Shown piece after piece: positions 1 through 6,457 of a DNA stretch of 9,817 bases; the first letter of the stretch is position 1; every line of letters begins with the position of its first letter. Source of the stretch: Modestobacter sp. (GTDB taxonomy: Bacteria > Actinomycetota > Actinomycetes > Mycobacteriales > Geodermatophilaceae). Position numbers and translations under genes: made by a program. Below the pieces are notes generated by a model. That model was not told where the DNA came from. It did no database searches and was given only the letters and a program-made list of their open reading frames with translations. Location: NCBI GenBank assembly GCA_025963425.1, contig JAOPUQ010000314.1, positions 1 to 9,817 of the forward strand, given 5' to 3'.

Positions 1-200
1 GAGCCGGCCGATCCGTCGACGCCGGCGGTGTTCGAGGTCTCACGTGCCGTCTCCGCCTGCTGGCCGGCGTCGCAGCCGGCCAGCATCCCGCAGAGCAGGC
101 CGGCGGCGAGAATCACGAGCTGCGGCCGCCACCCGCCCGTGGCGAAGGAGGGGCGGGGGGCGCCGCGCGCCAGGTGCCGCCGGGTCGTGGGTCTGGTCAT
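1..200 (-). CDS. Putative lipoprotein, N-terminal 66 residues (3' end beyond window)
   Basis: Read from an ATG at 198-200, the frame stays open to the window edge and gives 66 residues. The start is set by GGAGG placed five bases upstream on the minus strand. A basic N-terminus (several Arg in residues 3-25) leads into a hydrophobic stretch at about 28-42 and a lipobox, L-A-G-C, with Cys43 as the predicted lipidated residue. The mature protein should therefore be anchored to the outer face of the cytoplasmic membrane. TRRHLA at residues 6-11 weakly resembles a twin-arginine motif but lies far from the hydrophobic core. After Cys43 the visible sequence is polar and low in complexity, as in lipoprotein linkers. 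The functional domain is outside the window, so no role can be assigned. It lies 77 bases downstream of the ftsH-like gene on the same strand, separated by a hairpin. Overlapping frames in this region look like shadows. Confidence 0.72.
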   Translation of the reverse strand, partial: MTRPTTRRHLARGAPRPSFATGGWRPQLVILAAGLLCGMLAGCDAGQQAETARETSNTAGVDGSAG

Positions 201-258
201 CCGAACCTCCTGGAGTCGGGGCCGGCTGCTGCCGGTCCACGCTGCTGGGCACGTCCTC

Positions 259-281
259 GTGACCGGCGCCCGCCCGGTCAC
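259..281 (-). terminator. Hairpin at the 3' end of the FtsH gene
   Basis: GTGACCGG at 259-266 and CCGGTCAC at 274-281 form a perfect 8-bp stem with a 7-base loop. The right arm covers the stop codon of the FtsH gene (278-280). No U-tract follows on the minus strand, so it is not a classical intrinsic terminator. It could reduce transcription into the lipoprotein gene or protect the 3' end of the mRNA. The pairing is seen in the sequence; the function is inferred. Confidence 0.4.
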
Positions 282-2227
282 TCGCCGTCCACCACCTGGG
301 GCCGGTGGGCGGAGGCATCCGGACCCAGGAGGAGCTCGTAGACCACCGAGCCGGCGACGGTCTCCTCCTCGAGCAGGTGCCTGGTCAGGCTGTCGAGCGC
401 CGCGCGGTGGTGGGTCAGCAGCTCGGTGGCGCGTGCCTCGGCGTCCCGGAGCAGCCGCGCGACCTCGTCGTCCACCTGCCTCTGGGTGGCCTCCGCGTAC
501 GGCCGGCCGAGCCCCGTCGTGTCGAGCTGGGTCGCCGCCGGGAGCGGGTAGGCGACGGGCCCGAGCTCTGCGGAGAAGCCGTACTCGCGGACCATCCGGA
601 CGGCGAGCTGCGTGGCGCCCGCGAGGTCGTCCGCGGCGCCGGTGGAGGCCTCGCCGAACACGAGCAGCTCCGCCACCCGCCCGGCCACCCGGATGGCCAG
701 CGAGTCCAGGAGGTAGCTCTCCGAGTACAGCCGCCGGTCGTCCTCCGGCAGCTGATGCGTCGCGCCGAGCGCCATGCCGGCCGGCAAGATGGTGATCTTG
801 GCGACCGGGTCGCCGGTCGGGGACAGGGCCGCGACCAGGGCGTGGCCGCTCTCGTGCACCGCCACGGTCCGCTGCTCCTGCGGCAGCAGGGCGGTTGAGT
901 CCTCCCGCCGGCCCAGGATCAGCCGGTCGCGTGCCTCGTCGAAGTCGACCCGCCGCACGTCCACGCGATCGGCGCGAGCCGCGCGCAGGGCGGCCTCGTT
1001 CACCAGGTTGGCCAGGTCCGCACCACTGAACCCGGCCGTGCCGCGCGCCACGATGCCCAGGTCGACGTCGGCGGCCAGCTGCTTGCCATGCACGTGCACG
1101 GCCAGGATCCGCTGCCGGTCGCGCAGGTTGGGCAGGGGCACGGTGACCTGCCGGTCGAACCGGCCCGGCCGCAGCAGCGCCTGGTCCAGGACCTCGGGGC
1201 GGTTCGTGGCGGCGATGACGACGATCGAGCCGTTGCCGGTGAAGCCGTCCATCTCGGAGAGCAGCTGGTTGAGCGTCTGCTCGCGTTCGTCGTTCGTGCC
1301 GCCGGTCCCGGTAACCGCCCGGCGGGCGCCGATGGCGTCGATCTCGTCGATGAACACGATGGCCGGGGCGTCGCGGCGGGCCTCGGCGAACAGGTCGCGC
1401 ACCCGGGACGCACCCAGCCCGACGAAGACCTCGACGAAGCTGCTCCCCGTGACGGCGAAGAACGGCACGCTGGCCTCGCCGGCCACCGCCCGGGCCAGCA
1501 GCGTCTTGCCGGTACCGGGGGGCCCGACCAGCAACAGCCCCCGGGGACCTTGCGCGCCGGCGCGCCGGTACCGCTCGGGGTGCTGCAGGTAGTCGACGAC
1601 TTCGTGCACCTCCTGCTTGGCGCCCTCGTAGCCCGCGACGTCGCCGAAGCGCGTCGTCGGCCGCTCTGCCTCGGTGACCCGCGACTTGGTGCGCATGAGC
1701 CCACCCAGTCCCCCGCCGCCGCCGAGCGTCCGCTGGGCCCGCCTGCCCAGCCACCAGAAGGCCCCGACCAGCAGCAGCGTCGGCAGCACCGCGAGCGCGA
1801 GCTGGCCGAGCGTGTTGCTCTGCTCGTAGGCGCTGACGTGCACCCCGGCCGCCTCCAGCTTGGTGGCCAGGTCGTCGGTCGTGAGTGCCCATGGTGGCGC
1901 CTGGCTCGTGAACTGCCGCCCGTCGGCGAGCGTGCCGCTCAACCCGCCGGTGCCGCTCACCGCGACGCTGGCCACGTCGTGCTTCGACACGTCGGTGAGG
2001 AACGTGCTGTATGCCAGCGCCGTCGCGTGCGACGAGCTCACGAGGTCCGGTCCGAAGAACAGGGCGAGATAGAGGACGACGGCCAGCAGCGCCAGCCACG
2101 GCCGATTCCGGCGGGTCGGCCCAGGCGACGGCCGGGGCGCGCGCGGATCGTCCTCCACCGAGGGGGTGGGGCGGCGCGCGGTGCCGACCGCGCGGTGCCG
2201 GTCGGGGGGACGCGGATGGAGGCGCAT
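278..2227 (-). CDS. ftsH: ATP-dependent zinc metalloprotease FtsH (accessory paralogue)
   Basis: This is a membrane-anchored AAA+ protease of 649 residues. Family members assemble as hexamers that extract and degrade damaged or unassembled membrane proteins. Predicted helices lie at about 43-60 and 141-160, with a small extracytoplasmic domain between them. The AAA module has Walker A GPPGTGKT (235-242), the FVG pore loop (268-270), Walker B VFIDEIDA (291-298) and the second region of homology ending LLRPGRFDR (351-359), with arginine fingers at R353 and R356. The peptidase has zinc-binding HESGH (458-462) and D534 as likely third ligand, so it should be active. Ala is the usual third residue of the zinc motif; here it is Ser. 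The long C-terminal tail common in actinobacterial housekeeping FtsH is absent. The ATG at 2225-2227 was chosen because GGGAG precedes it by about 8 bases. The frame stays open upstream to 2872, but that stretch is the shadow of the DUF1275 gene. The family call is secure; the paralogue status is inferred. Confidence 0.95.
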   Translation of the reverse strand: MRLHPRPPDRHRAVGTARRPTPSVEDDPRAPRPSPGPTRRNRPWLALLAVVLYLALFFGPDLVSSSHATALAYSTFLTDVSKHDVASVAVSGTGGLSGTLADGRQFTSQAPPWALTTDDLATKLEAAGVHVSAYEQSNTLGQLALAVLPTLLLVGAFWWLGRRAQRTLGGGGGLGGLMRTKSRVTEAERPTTRFGDVAGYEGAKQEVHEVVDYLQHPERYRRAGAQGPRGLLLVGPPGTGKTLLARAVAGEASVPFFAVTGSSFVEVFVGLGASRVRDLFAEARRDAPAIVFIDEIDAIGARRAVTGTGGTNDEREQTLNQLLSEMDGFTGNGSIVVIAATNRPEVLDQALLRPGRFDRQVTVPLPNLRDRQRILAVHVHGKQLAADVDLGIVARGTAGFSGADLANLVNEAALRAARADRVDVRRVDFDEARDRLILGRREDSTALLPQEQRTVAVHESGHALVAALSPTGDPVAKITILPAGMALGATHQLPEDDRRLYSESYLLDSLAIRVAGRVAELLVFGEASTGAADDLAGATQLAVRMVREYGFSAELGPVAYPLPAATQLDTTGLGRPYAEATQRQVDDEVARLLRDAEARATELLTHHRAALDSLTRHLLEEETVAGSVVYELLLGPDASAHRPQVVDGE

Positions 2228-2351
2228 GGGTTCTCTCCCGCTGGGGTGGTGGGCGGCCTGCGCCGCGCAGTTCCCGGCGCGGCGCCCCGTGCCCCGTGAG
2301 CTTCGCGTCGAGGCGCGGCTCGGCCATCGCGGCCAGCACCCGTCTCGAGGG

Positions 2352-2363
2352 CCCGCTAGCGGG
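2352..2363. repeat. 12-bp perfect palindrome upstream of ftsH
   Basis: CCCGCTAGCGGG is a perfect palindrome in the 197-base gap between the DUF1275 stop (2425) and the FtsH start (2227). It could be an operator for a dimeric regulator acting on ftsH, or a short stem. In DNA this GC-rich palindromes arise by chance, but the central CTAG is a rarer tetranucleotide in bacteria. No convincing -10/-35 pair was seen next to it. Confidence 0.25.
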
Positions 2364-2424
2364 AATACGCCTGCACCGCCGGCCGCCCGCGCCATGTCGC
2401 TGCACGGTCCCGGGCCCGAGCGGC

Positions 2425-3168
2425 CTACCGCGCCGTGTCGGGGACCACGACGGCGAAGCCCACGGTGACGAGGCCGAAGACCACCGCGGTGACCGCGAGA
2501 GCCGTGGGAAGACCCGCGTGGAGGATGAGCACGCCTCCGAGCAGGGCGCCCGCGAGCAAGGCCACGACCGAGGCGATCCGCCGCACCGGTCGCGGGTTCG
2601 ACCCGCCGGCGAAGGAAGAATCGGCCGCCAGACCGGTGAGGGTCTGGGTCAGCACGGTGGTCGTCAGGTCGGGGATCGCCAGGCGCCGGGCGGTGGCGTT
2701 CTGGATGCCCATCGCGGTGCCCAGAAGGGCCAGGAGGACGAGCCGGGACGGGCCATCCGGTCGCAGCGCACCGGCGACCGTGGCGGCGGCCGCGGCGCCG
2801 ACCAGGACCGTCTGGGCCGCGGATCCGGTGGACAACCACAGATGCCTGTGCCGGCTGGACGCGACGGCCCACCGGCCGCCGGCACCGGCGCCGGCGAGGA
2901 ACCCGGCGACCGCTGTCAGCGACGCGGCGATCGAGAGGCCGGTGGCGCCGGACAGTGCGAAGCCCAGCAGGGCCACGTTGCCGGTCACGTTGGCCACGAA
3001 GACGTGCCCCACTCCGAGATAGCTCACCGCGTCGACCAGACCGGTCGCGCCGGTCAGCGCGATCAGGAGTGCCCGGAGGGCGGGCGACGGGGAGCCGGCG
3101 GGGGCGGGCTGCACCACCCGGGCGCGGCCCCGGTACTGCCCAGGCTGGGCGTCCGCGGCCTCAGGCAC
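2425..3168 (-). CDS. DUF1275 (YoaK-type) multi-pass membrane protein
   Basis: The protein has 247 residues and about six hydrophobic segments. Two family hallmarks are visible: GHVFVANVTGN at 54-64, preceded by a first helix with GLVDAVSYL, and GIQNATARRLAIPDL at 154-168 followed by a TTTVLTQTLTG stretch. These identify the DUF1275/YoaK family of cytoplasmic membrane proteins, whose biochemical role is not established. Length matches the family (about 220-260). The start is a GTG at 3166-3168. Its ribosome binding site is weak (AGG a few bases upstream), but the start overlaps by 8 bases the stop of the small reading frame ending at 3161, which suggests translational coupling. The first 30 or so residues are polar and poorly conserved in character, so a later start cannot be excluded. 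It sits between the LspA-like gene and ftsH on the same strand. Confidence 0.88.
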   Translation of the reverse strand: MPEAADAQPGQYRGRARVVQPAPAGSPSPALRALLIALTGATGLVDAVSYLGVGHVFVANVTGNVALLGFALSGATGLSIAASLTAVAGFLAGAGAGGRWAVASSRHRHLWLSTGSAAQTVLVGAAAAATVAGALRPDGPSRLVLLALLGTAMGIQNATARRLAIPDLTTTVLTQTLTGLAADSSFAGGSNPRPVRRIASVVALLAGALLGGVLILHAGLPTALAVTAVVFGLVTVGFAVVVPDTAR

Positions 3169-3379
3169 GCGAGCCTGCGCCGGCCGATGCCCTCCGGGAG
3201 GACTCCACCCCGACGTCGCCCTCCGCCCCGATCGCTGCGGGCACGCTCAGCACCACGGCGACCACGAGCCCGACCGCGGCCACCCACGTCCGCGGGGACC
3301 CCAGGGGCGAAGGCGCGGCACCGGTGTCATGGGCCGGCTCGCTGCCGCGCTGCGGCCGCTGCGGCCGCCCCGGGCGCAC
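3161..3379 (-). CDS. Possible small single-helix membrane protein, or displaced tail of the LspA-like protein
   Basis: This frame encodes 72 residues from a GTG at 3377-3379. It has one clear hydrophobic helix at about residues 30-46 (core VAAVGLVVAVVLSV), followed by an acidic then basic tail. It overlaps the end of the LspA-like gene in another frame, and its TGA overlaps the DUF1275 start by 8 bases. The LspA-like frame becomes Arg/Ser/Trp-rich and uninformative in the same interval, so this frame is the better coding candidate between about 3165 and 3320. Two readings are possible: an overlapping small gene, or the original C-terminus of the LspA-like protein displaced by a frameshift somewhere in about 3320-3385. 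Its own ribosome binding site is weak. No function can be assigned. Confidence 0.42.
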   Translation of the reverse strand: MRPGRPQRPQRGSEPAHDTGAAPSPLGSPRTWVAAVGLVVAVVLSVPAAIGAEGDVGVESSRRASAGAGSRA

Positions 3380-3906
3380 ACGGTCACCAGGGACAGCGCC
3401 GTCGCACCGATGATCACGAAGTCGGCAACGTTCCAGTAGGGAAGTCCCAGGTTCCAGCAGGGAAGTCCCAGGGGGATGAAATCGACGGCTCCACGGACGC
3501 TGCCCGGTGCGGTCATGGTGTGCATCCCCAGACGGTCGAGCAGATTGCTGCTCCAGCCGCCGATCATCAGGGCCCCGGTCACGAGGCCCAGGGCGCGACG
3601 CGGGCGGCGCACCAGGATGAATCCGGCGAGGCCCAACAGCCCGACGTTCAGGAGGTCGAGCAGCGGGCCCGACACCGGCCCCGAGAACCACCCGCTGACC
3701 GGCCGCCCGATGAGCCAGGTACCCCCGGCGTTGATGATGGCCTCGGGGGCGTATCTCCAGCCCCACCACTTGGTGGTCTGGTCCGGCAGGACCACCGCGG
3801 CCACCAGCCCGAGCGCCATCAGGCGCTGCCGCGGTTCCGTGTCGGTGGCCGCGTCGTCTCCCTCCGCAGTGGGCGCCCGGGTCAACGCGTGCGTGAGGTG
3901 GGTCAT
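3247..3906 (-). CDS. Signal peptidase II (LspA)-like membrane protein
   Basis: The protein has 219 residues. The signatures of lipoprotein signal peptidase, which cleaves prolipoproteins at the lipidated Cys, appear in order: DQTTK (42-46), SNLLDR (120-125, catalytic Asp124), VDF (141-143) and NVAD (159-162, catalytic Asp162). Hydrophobic segments lie at about 29-41, 82-99, 107-119 and 161-176, consistent with the four-helix fold. The ATG at 3904-3906 has AAGGAGAG about six bases upstream. The sequence is divergent from housekeeping LspA, and the N-terminus carries about 28 polar residues. Residues 147-153 and 154-160 are near-identical copies (GLPCWNL, GLPYWNV) made by a 21-base tandem duplication next to Asp162. 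Beyond residue about 178 the sequence is Arg/Ser/Pro-rich and probably out of frame or non-functional. Both Asp are present, so peptidase activity is plausible, but the duplication may alter it. A lipoprotein gene is encoded further down the same strand at 1-200. Confidence 0.78.
   Translation of the reverse strand: MTHLTHALTRAPTAEGDDAATDTEPRQRLMALGLVAAVVLPDQTTKWWGWRYAPEAIINAGGTWLIGRPVSGWFSGPVSGPLLDLLNVGLLGLAGFILVRRPRRALGLVTGALMIGGWSSNLLDRLGMHTMTAPGSVRGAVDFIPLGLPCWNLGLPYWNVADFVIIGATALSLVTVCARGGRSGRSAAASRPMTPVPRLRPWGPRGRGWPRSGSWSPWC
3430..3471 (-). repeat. 21-base tandem direct repeat inside the LspA-like gene
   Basis: Positions 3430-3450 and 3451-3471 are adjacent 21-base copies with one difference (T at 3437, C at 3458), which changes Tyr to Cys in the protein. 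The length is a multiple of three, so the reading frame is kept and seven residues are added just before the second catalytic Asp. It looks like a recent slippage or unequal-exchange duplication. Confidence 0.93.
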
Positions 3907-3991
3907 CCGCTCTCCTTGACCCAGACCCGTCGCGCGCTCGGACGGTGGGAGATCCGGGGCAACCGGACGCGGGCATCGAGGCGATCGCCGG

Positions 3992-4204
3992 TCAGCACCG
4001 GAGGTAACCAGCGGCCGCGTACATGTCCAGCAACGCGTCGATCCGGCCGCGGGCCTCCGTGACGGCGGCACGGTTGCCCGGCGTGTCCTTGCACGTCTGC
4101 TGGAGCCGGGCCTCGGCGAGTTCGCTGCAGGCCGTGGAGAAGTCCAGGCCCAGGACGTCTTCCAGACTGTCGACGGTGGTGATCACGATGGTTCCCGAGG
4201 TCAT
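3992..4204 (-). CDS. Small protein of unknown function (70 aa)
   Basis: This is a 70-residue soluble protein that I do not recognise. The ATG at 4202-4204 has an excellent ribosome binding site, AGGAGGG about seven bases upstream. The start is also well placed because sequence upstream of it in the same frame is Pro/Arg/Cys-rich and looks non-coding. Residues 1-11 are beta-prone (GTIVITTV). From about 15 to 65 the sequence looks alpha-helical, with acidic and basic residues in heptad-like spacing, including EARLQQ and EARGRIDALLDMY. Cysteines are at 26, 38 and the very last position (70), which could suggest disulfide formation, metal binding or membrane thiol chemistry, but no known motif is matched. 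It is the first gene of the leftward group, divergent from the G6PDH gene and 85 bases before the LspA-like gene. No signal peptide or membrane helix is seen. Confidence 0.72.
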   Translation of the reverse strand: MTSGTIVITTVDSLEDVLGLDFSTACSELAEARLQQTCKDTPGNRAAVTEARGRIDALLDMYAAAGYLRC

Positions 4205-4644
4205 GACGTTCCCTCCTGTGTGCCGGGACCCGTGGTCCGCAGCGCTGGTGTGCAGCAGCACCATCGCCGGGGCATCGGGGCCGGGACATCGCGGCCAGCA
4301 GCAGTCCGCGGACGGGGCTGACCGCACCACCGGATTCCTGCCTACCGGTTCCTGCTGGCCACCACGGACGACGGCCGGCACCCTGCCCCGGCTGTCCGGC
4401 AGCGCGACGGTGCGGGCCGGTGGGTCCGCGGCATCCTCCCTGCCCGTCGGTGCCCCTCCGGCTGACCGGTAGCCGACGCCTCACGCTGGCCGGTATCGCG
4501 ATGTGCCGTCTCCCTGGGCGACGCGAGGAGCCGCCTCGAGCAAGGCTGGGCGTCACCCCGGCCGCAGGCCGTCCGGAGTGCCCCTTCGGCCGGCGGTCTC
4601 TTCGCGCACCGGCACCGCCTGCCATCAGCACCGAGGAGGACCGC
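4205..4644. promoter_or_regulatory. Divergent intergenic region (440 bases) between the small gene and the G6PDH gene
   Basis: This region must carry the promoter of the plus-strand G6PDH gene and probably that of the leftward group. Frames across it are Arg/Pro/Cys-rich and lack coding character. Two things stand out: an interrupted inverted repeat GGACC-CGT-GGTCC at 4226-4238, about 21 bases upstream of the small gene start, and a strong GAGGAGGA ribosome binding site at 4633-4640 for G6PDH. No confident -35/-10 pair, riboswitch or RNA gene was recognised, although a small RNA cannot be excluded by eye. Confidence 0.5.
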
Positions 4645-6153
4645 ATGGCACGGAAGACCGACCTCGCGAGCACACCACCGGGTGTGGGCGCCGCGGACCG
4701 TCGCGGACGGCCAGCGGTGGCCGAGCACGAGCCCGCCGTGCCGCTCCCGCCCACGGTCTTCGTGCTGTTCGGCGGCTCAGGTGACCTCGCCCGGCGGATG
4801 GTCCTGCCGGCGTTCTTCGAGCTGGCCCAGCGCGGCATGCTCCCGGAGGAGTGGCGGCTGGTGGGTGCCGGCCGCCGCGACCTCTCGCACGAGGACTTCC
4901 GCGCGCACGTGCACGATGCGCTCACCGAGTTCGGGCCCTCCCCCGACGACGGCCCCTGGGAGGAGTTCTCGAAGCGGCTGCGCTTTGCCGGCGGCGGCTT
5001 CGACAAGAGCGACCCGGGCAGCCTGCTCGAGGTCCTCGGCGAGGCCCGGGACGAGCTCGGGGCCGGCCCGCAGTACGTCCACTACCTCGCCGTCCCGCCC
5101 TCGACATTCGCCCCGATCACCGAGGGGCTGGTGCAGCACGGATTCGCCGCGGGGGCGCGGGTGGTCTACGAGAAGCCCTACGGCACCACGCCGGAGTCCT
5201 TCCGGGAGCTGGACAACCTGGTGCTCTCGCTGCTCGACGAGGACCAGGTCTTCCGCATCGACCACTTCCTCGGCAAGGAGGGCACCCAGGACCTCCACGT
5301 CCTGCGCTTCGTCAACGAGCTCTTCTCCCAGGTCTGGAGCCGCGAGCACGTCCGGCGGGTGGAGATCGACGTGCCGGAGGAGCTCGACGTCGCCGACCGG
5401 GCCGAGTTCTACGACGCCACCGGAGCGGCACTGGACATGCTCGTCACCCACCTGTTCCAGGTCGCCGCCGAGGTGGCCATTGAGCCGCCGGCCAGCCTGA
5501 CGCCGACCGACCTGCAAGCCGCCCGGGAGTCGGTGCTCGCCTCCTTCCGGCCGCTGGACCCGGCACGGGACGTCGTCCTCGGGCAGTTCGAGGGCTACCG
5601 CGACCTGGACGGCGTCGCCGACGACTCAACGACCGACACGTTCGTCGCCGCTCGCCTCTGGGTGGACACCGACCGGTGGCGGGACGTGCCGTTCCTGCTG
5701 CGTACCGGTAAGCGGATGGCTCGGAGCGCCCAACGGGTGAGCCTGTGGCTGCGCACGCCCGAGGGGCCGGTCGACGTCATGCCGGACCACGGCAACGTCG
5801 TCTCCCTGTCGCTGTCGGGCAGCGGCTCGCTCGACATCTGCCTGGTCACCAAGAAACCCGGGCCGGACCTCGTGCTGGCCCCAGCCCGGACCACGCTGGA
5901 CCTCAAGCACGTGCCCGGGGGTACACCACTGCCGCCCTACGTGTCCCTCCTCCACGACGTCCTGACCGGCGACAGGTCCCTGTTCACCACGAGCGACGGC
6001 CTGGCCGGCGCCTGGGCGGCGTTCGCCCCACTGCAGGAGCGTCCGCCGCGGGTCCACCCGTACGAGCCGGATTCGTGGGGCCCGGCCGAGGCCGGCGCGC
6101 TGGCCGGCCCTGACGGCTGGCTGCTGGAACAGCGGGCAGCCGACGAGGCCTGA
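4645..6153 (+). CDS. zwf: Glucose-6-phosphate 1-dehydrogenase (NADP-type family, paralogue)
   Basis: The enzyme oxidises glucose 6-phosphate to 6-phosphogluconolactone, the first step of the oxidative pentose phosphate route, yielding reduced cofactor in the cytosol. The protein has 502 residues, a normal length. The N-terminal Rossmann domain starts at about 36 with the cofactor loop GGSGDLA (43-49). Substrate-site motifs follow: EKPYG (176-180, Lys177), RIDHFLGKE (204-212, His207) and DMLVTHLFQ (264-272), whose His269 matches the catalytic base of the usual NHLLQ segment. RTGKRM (353-358) in the C-terminal domain is also conserved. The usual Asn before the catalytic His is Thr, and the usual Lys after the nucleotide loop is changed (ARRMVLPA), so it is a divergent paralogue. 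The ATG at 4645-4647 was chosen because GAGGAGGA ends five bases upstream. No opcA, tal or gnd lies next to it, unlike the usual actinobacterial pentose phosphate operon. Cofactor preference cannot be read safely. Confidence 0.93.
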   Translation: MARKTDLASTPPGVGAADRRGRPAVAEHEPAVPLPPTVFVLFGGSGDLARRMVLPAFFELAQRGMLPEEWRLVGAGRRDLSHEDFRAHVHDALTEFGPSPDDGPWEEFSKRLRFAGGGFDKSDPGSLLEVLGEARDELGAGPQYVHYLAVPPSTFAPITEGLVQHGFAAGARVVYEKPYGTTPESFRELDNLVLSLLDEDQVFRIDHFLGKEGTQDLHVLRFVNELFSQVWSREHVRRVEIDVPEELDVADRAEFYDATGAALDMLVTHLFQVAAEVAIEPPASLTPTDLQAARESVLASFRPLDPARDVVLGQFEGYRDLDGVADDSTTDTFVAARLWVDTDRWRDVPFLLRTGKRMARSAQRVSLWLRTPEGPVDVMPDHGNVVSLSLSGSGSLDICLVTKKPGPDLVLAPARTTLDLKHVPGGTPLPPYVSLLHDVLTGDRSLFTTSDGLAGAWAAFAPLQERPPRVHPYEPDSWGPAEAGALAGPDGWLLEQRAADEA

Positions 6154-6161
6154 TCGACCGC

Positions 6162-6182
6162 AGCTCCCCTGTGCCCGGGGCT
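6162..6182 (+). terminator. Possible stem-loop after the G6PDH gene
   Basis: AGCTCCCC at 6162-6169 can pair with GGGGCT at 6177-6182 as a 6-bp stem with one bulged T and a loop of about seven bases, starting eight bases after the TGA. The sequence after it is only weakly T-rich. It lies between convergent genes, where a terminator is expected. Support is modest. Confidence 0.3.
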
Positions 6183-6226
6183 CCGTCTTCGGGCCACCCG
6201 CTCGGCCGGCGGCTGGAGGGTGGACC

Positions 6227-6457
6227 TCAACGGGGTGGCGTCGGCCGGCGGGCGCCCTTCGTGGCGCGGCGCAGGCGCACGGTGGTGATCCCGACGACTG
6301 CGGCGGGAAGCAGCCACCCGGCCGGGAGACCGGCGCGTTGCAGTCCCCCGGTGGTCAGCAGCGCTGCGAGGACGGTGGCCGCGACGGTCCCGTCGTCTCC
6401 GACGATGACGTCGATCCAGAACTCGACGAAGGCGTGGATCCAGCGGACGACGACCAT
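6227..6457 (-). CDS. Small membrane protein with GDDG motif (76 aa)
   Basis: The ATG at 6455-6457 is preceded by GAGGGG five bases upstream and gives 76 residues. There is an amphipathic N-terminus (VRWIHAFVEFWIDVIV), a GDDG motif at 20-23, and two hydrophobic segments at about 24-35 and 46-60, then a basic tail ending in PTPPR. From memory, short proteins with a V/GDDG motif followed by an alanine-rich helix occur next to COG4280-type membrane genes in actinobacteria, which fits its position, but I cannot name a function. The same frame is open upstream to 6628 without a stop, so the protein could also be made as the C-terminal part of the neighbouring COG4280-like product. The separate start with its own ribosome binding site is preferred. 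Confidence 0.6.
   Translation of the reverse strand: MVVVRWIHAFVEFWIDVIVGDDGTVAATVLAALLTTGGLQRAGLPAGWLLPAAVVGITTVRLRRATKGARRPTPPR

Noticed and set aside
278..2872. An 864-codon continuous minus-strand frame extending FtsH upstream by 215 residues
   Set aside because: The extra N-terminal part is Arg/Gly/Pro-rich, overlaps the real DUF1275 gene in another frame, and the ATG at 2227 has its own ribosome binding site and matches the normal FtsH beginning.
2011..4062. A 683-codon plus-strand frame, and other long plus-strand frames at 28-2299 and 7121-9207
   Set aside because: They are antisense shadows of well-supported minus-strand genes, as is typical of very GC-rich DNA, with Arg/Pro/Gly-rich products.
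4226..4239. Possible DosR-type box (GGGAC-N4-GTCCC-like) upstream of the small gene
   Set aside because: The right arm is GGTCC, not GTCCC, and no second box was found nearby; one imperfect match in GC-rich DNA is not enough.
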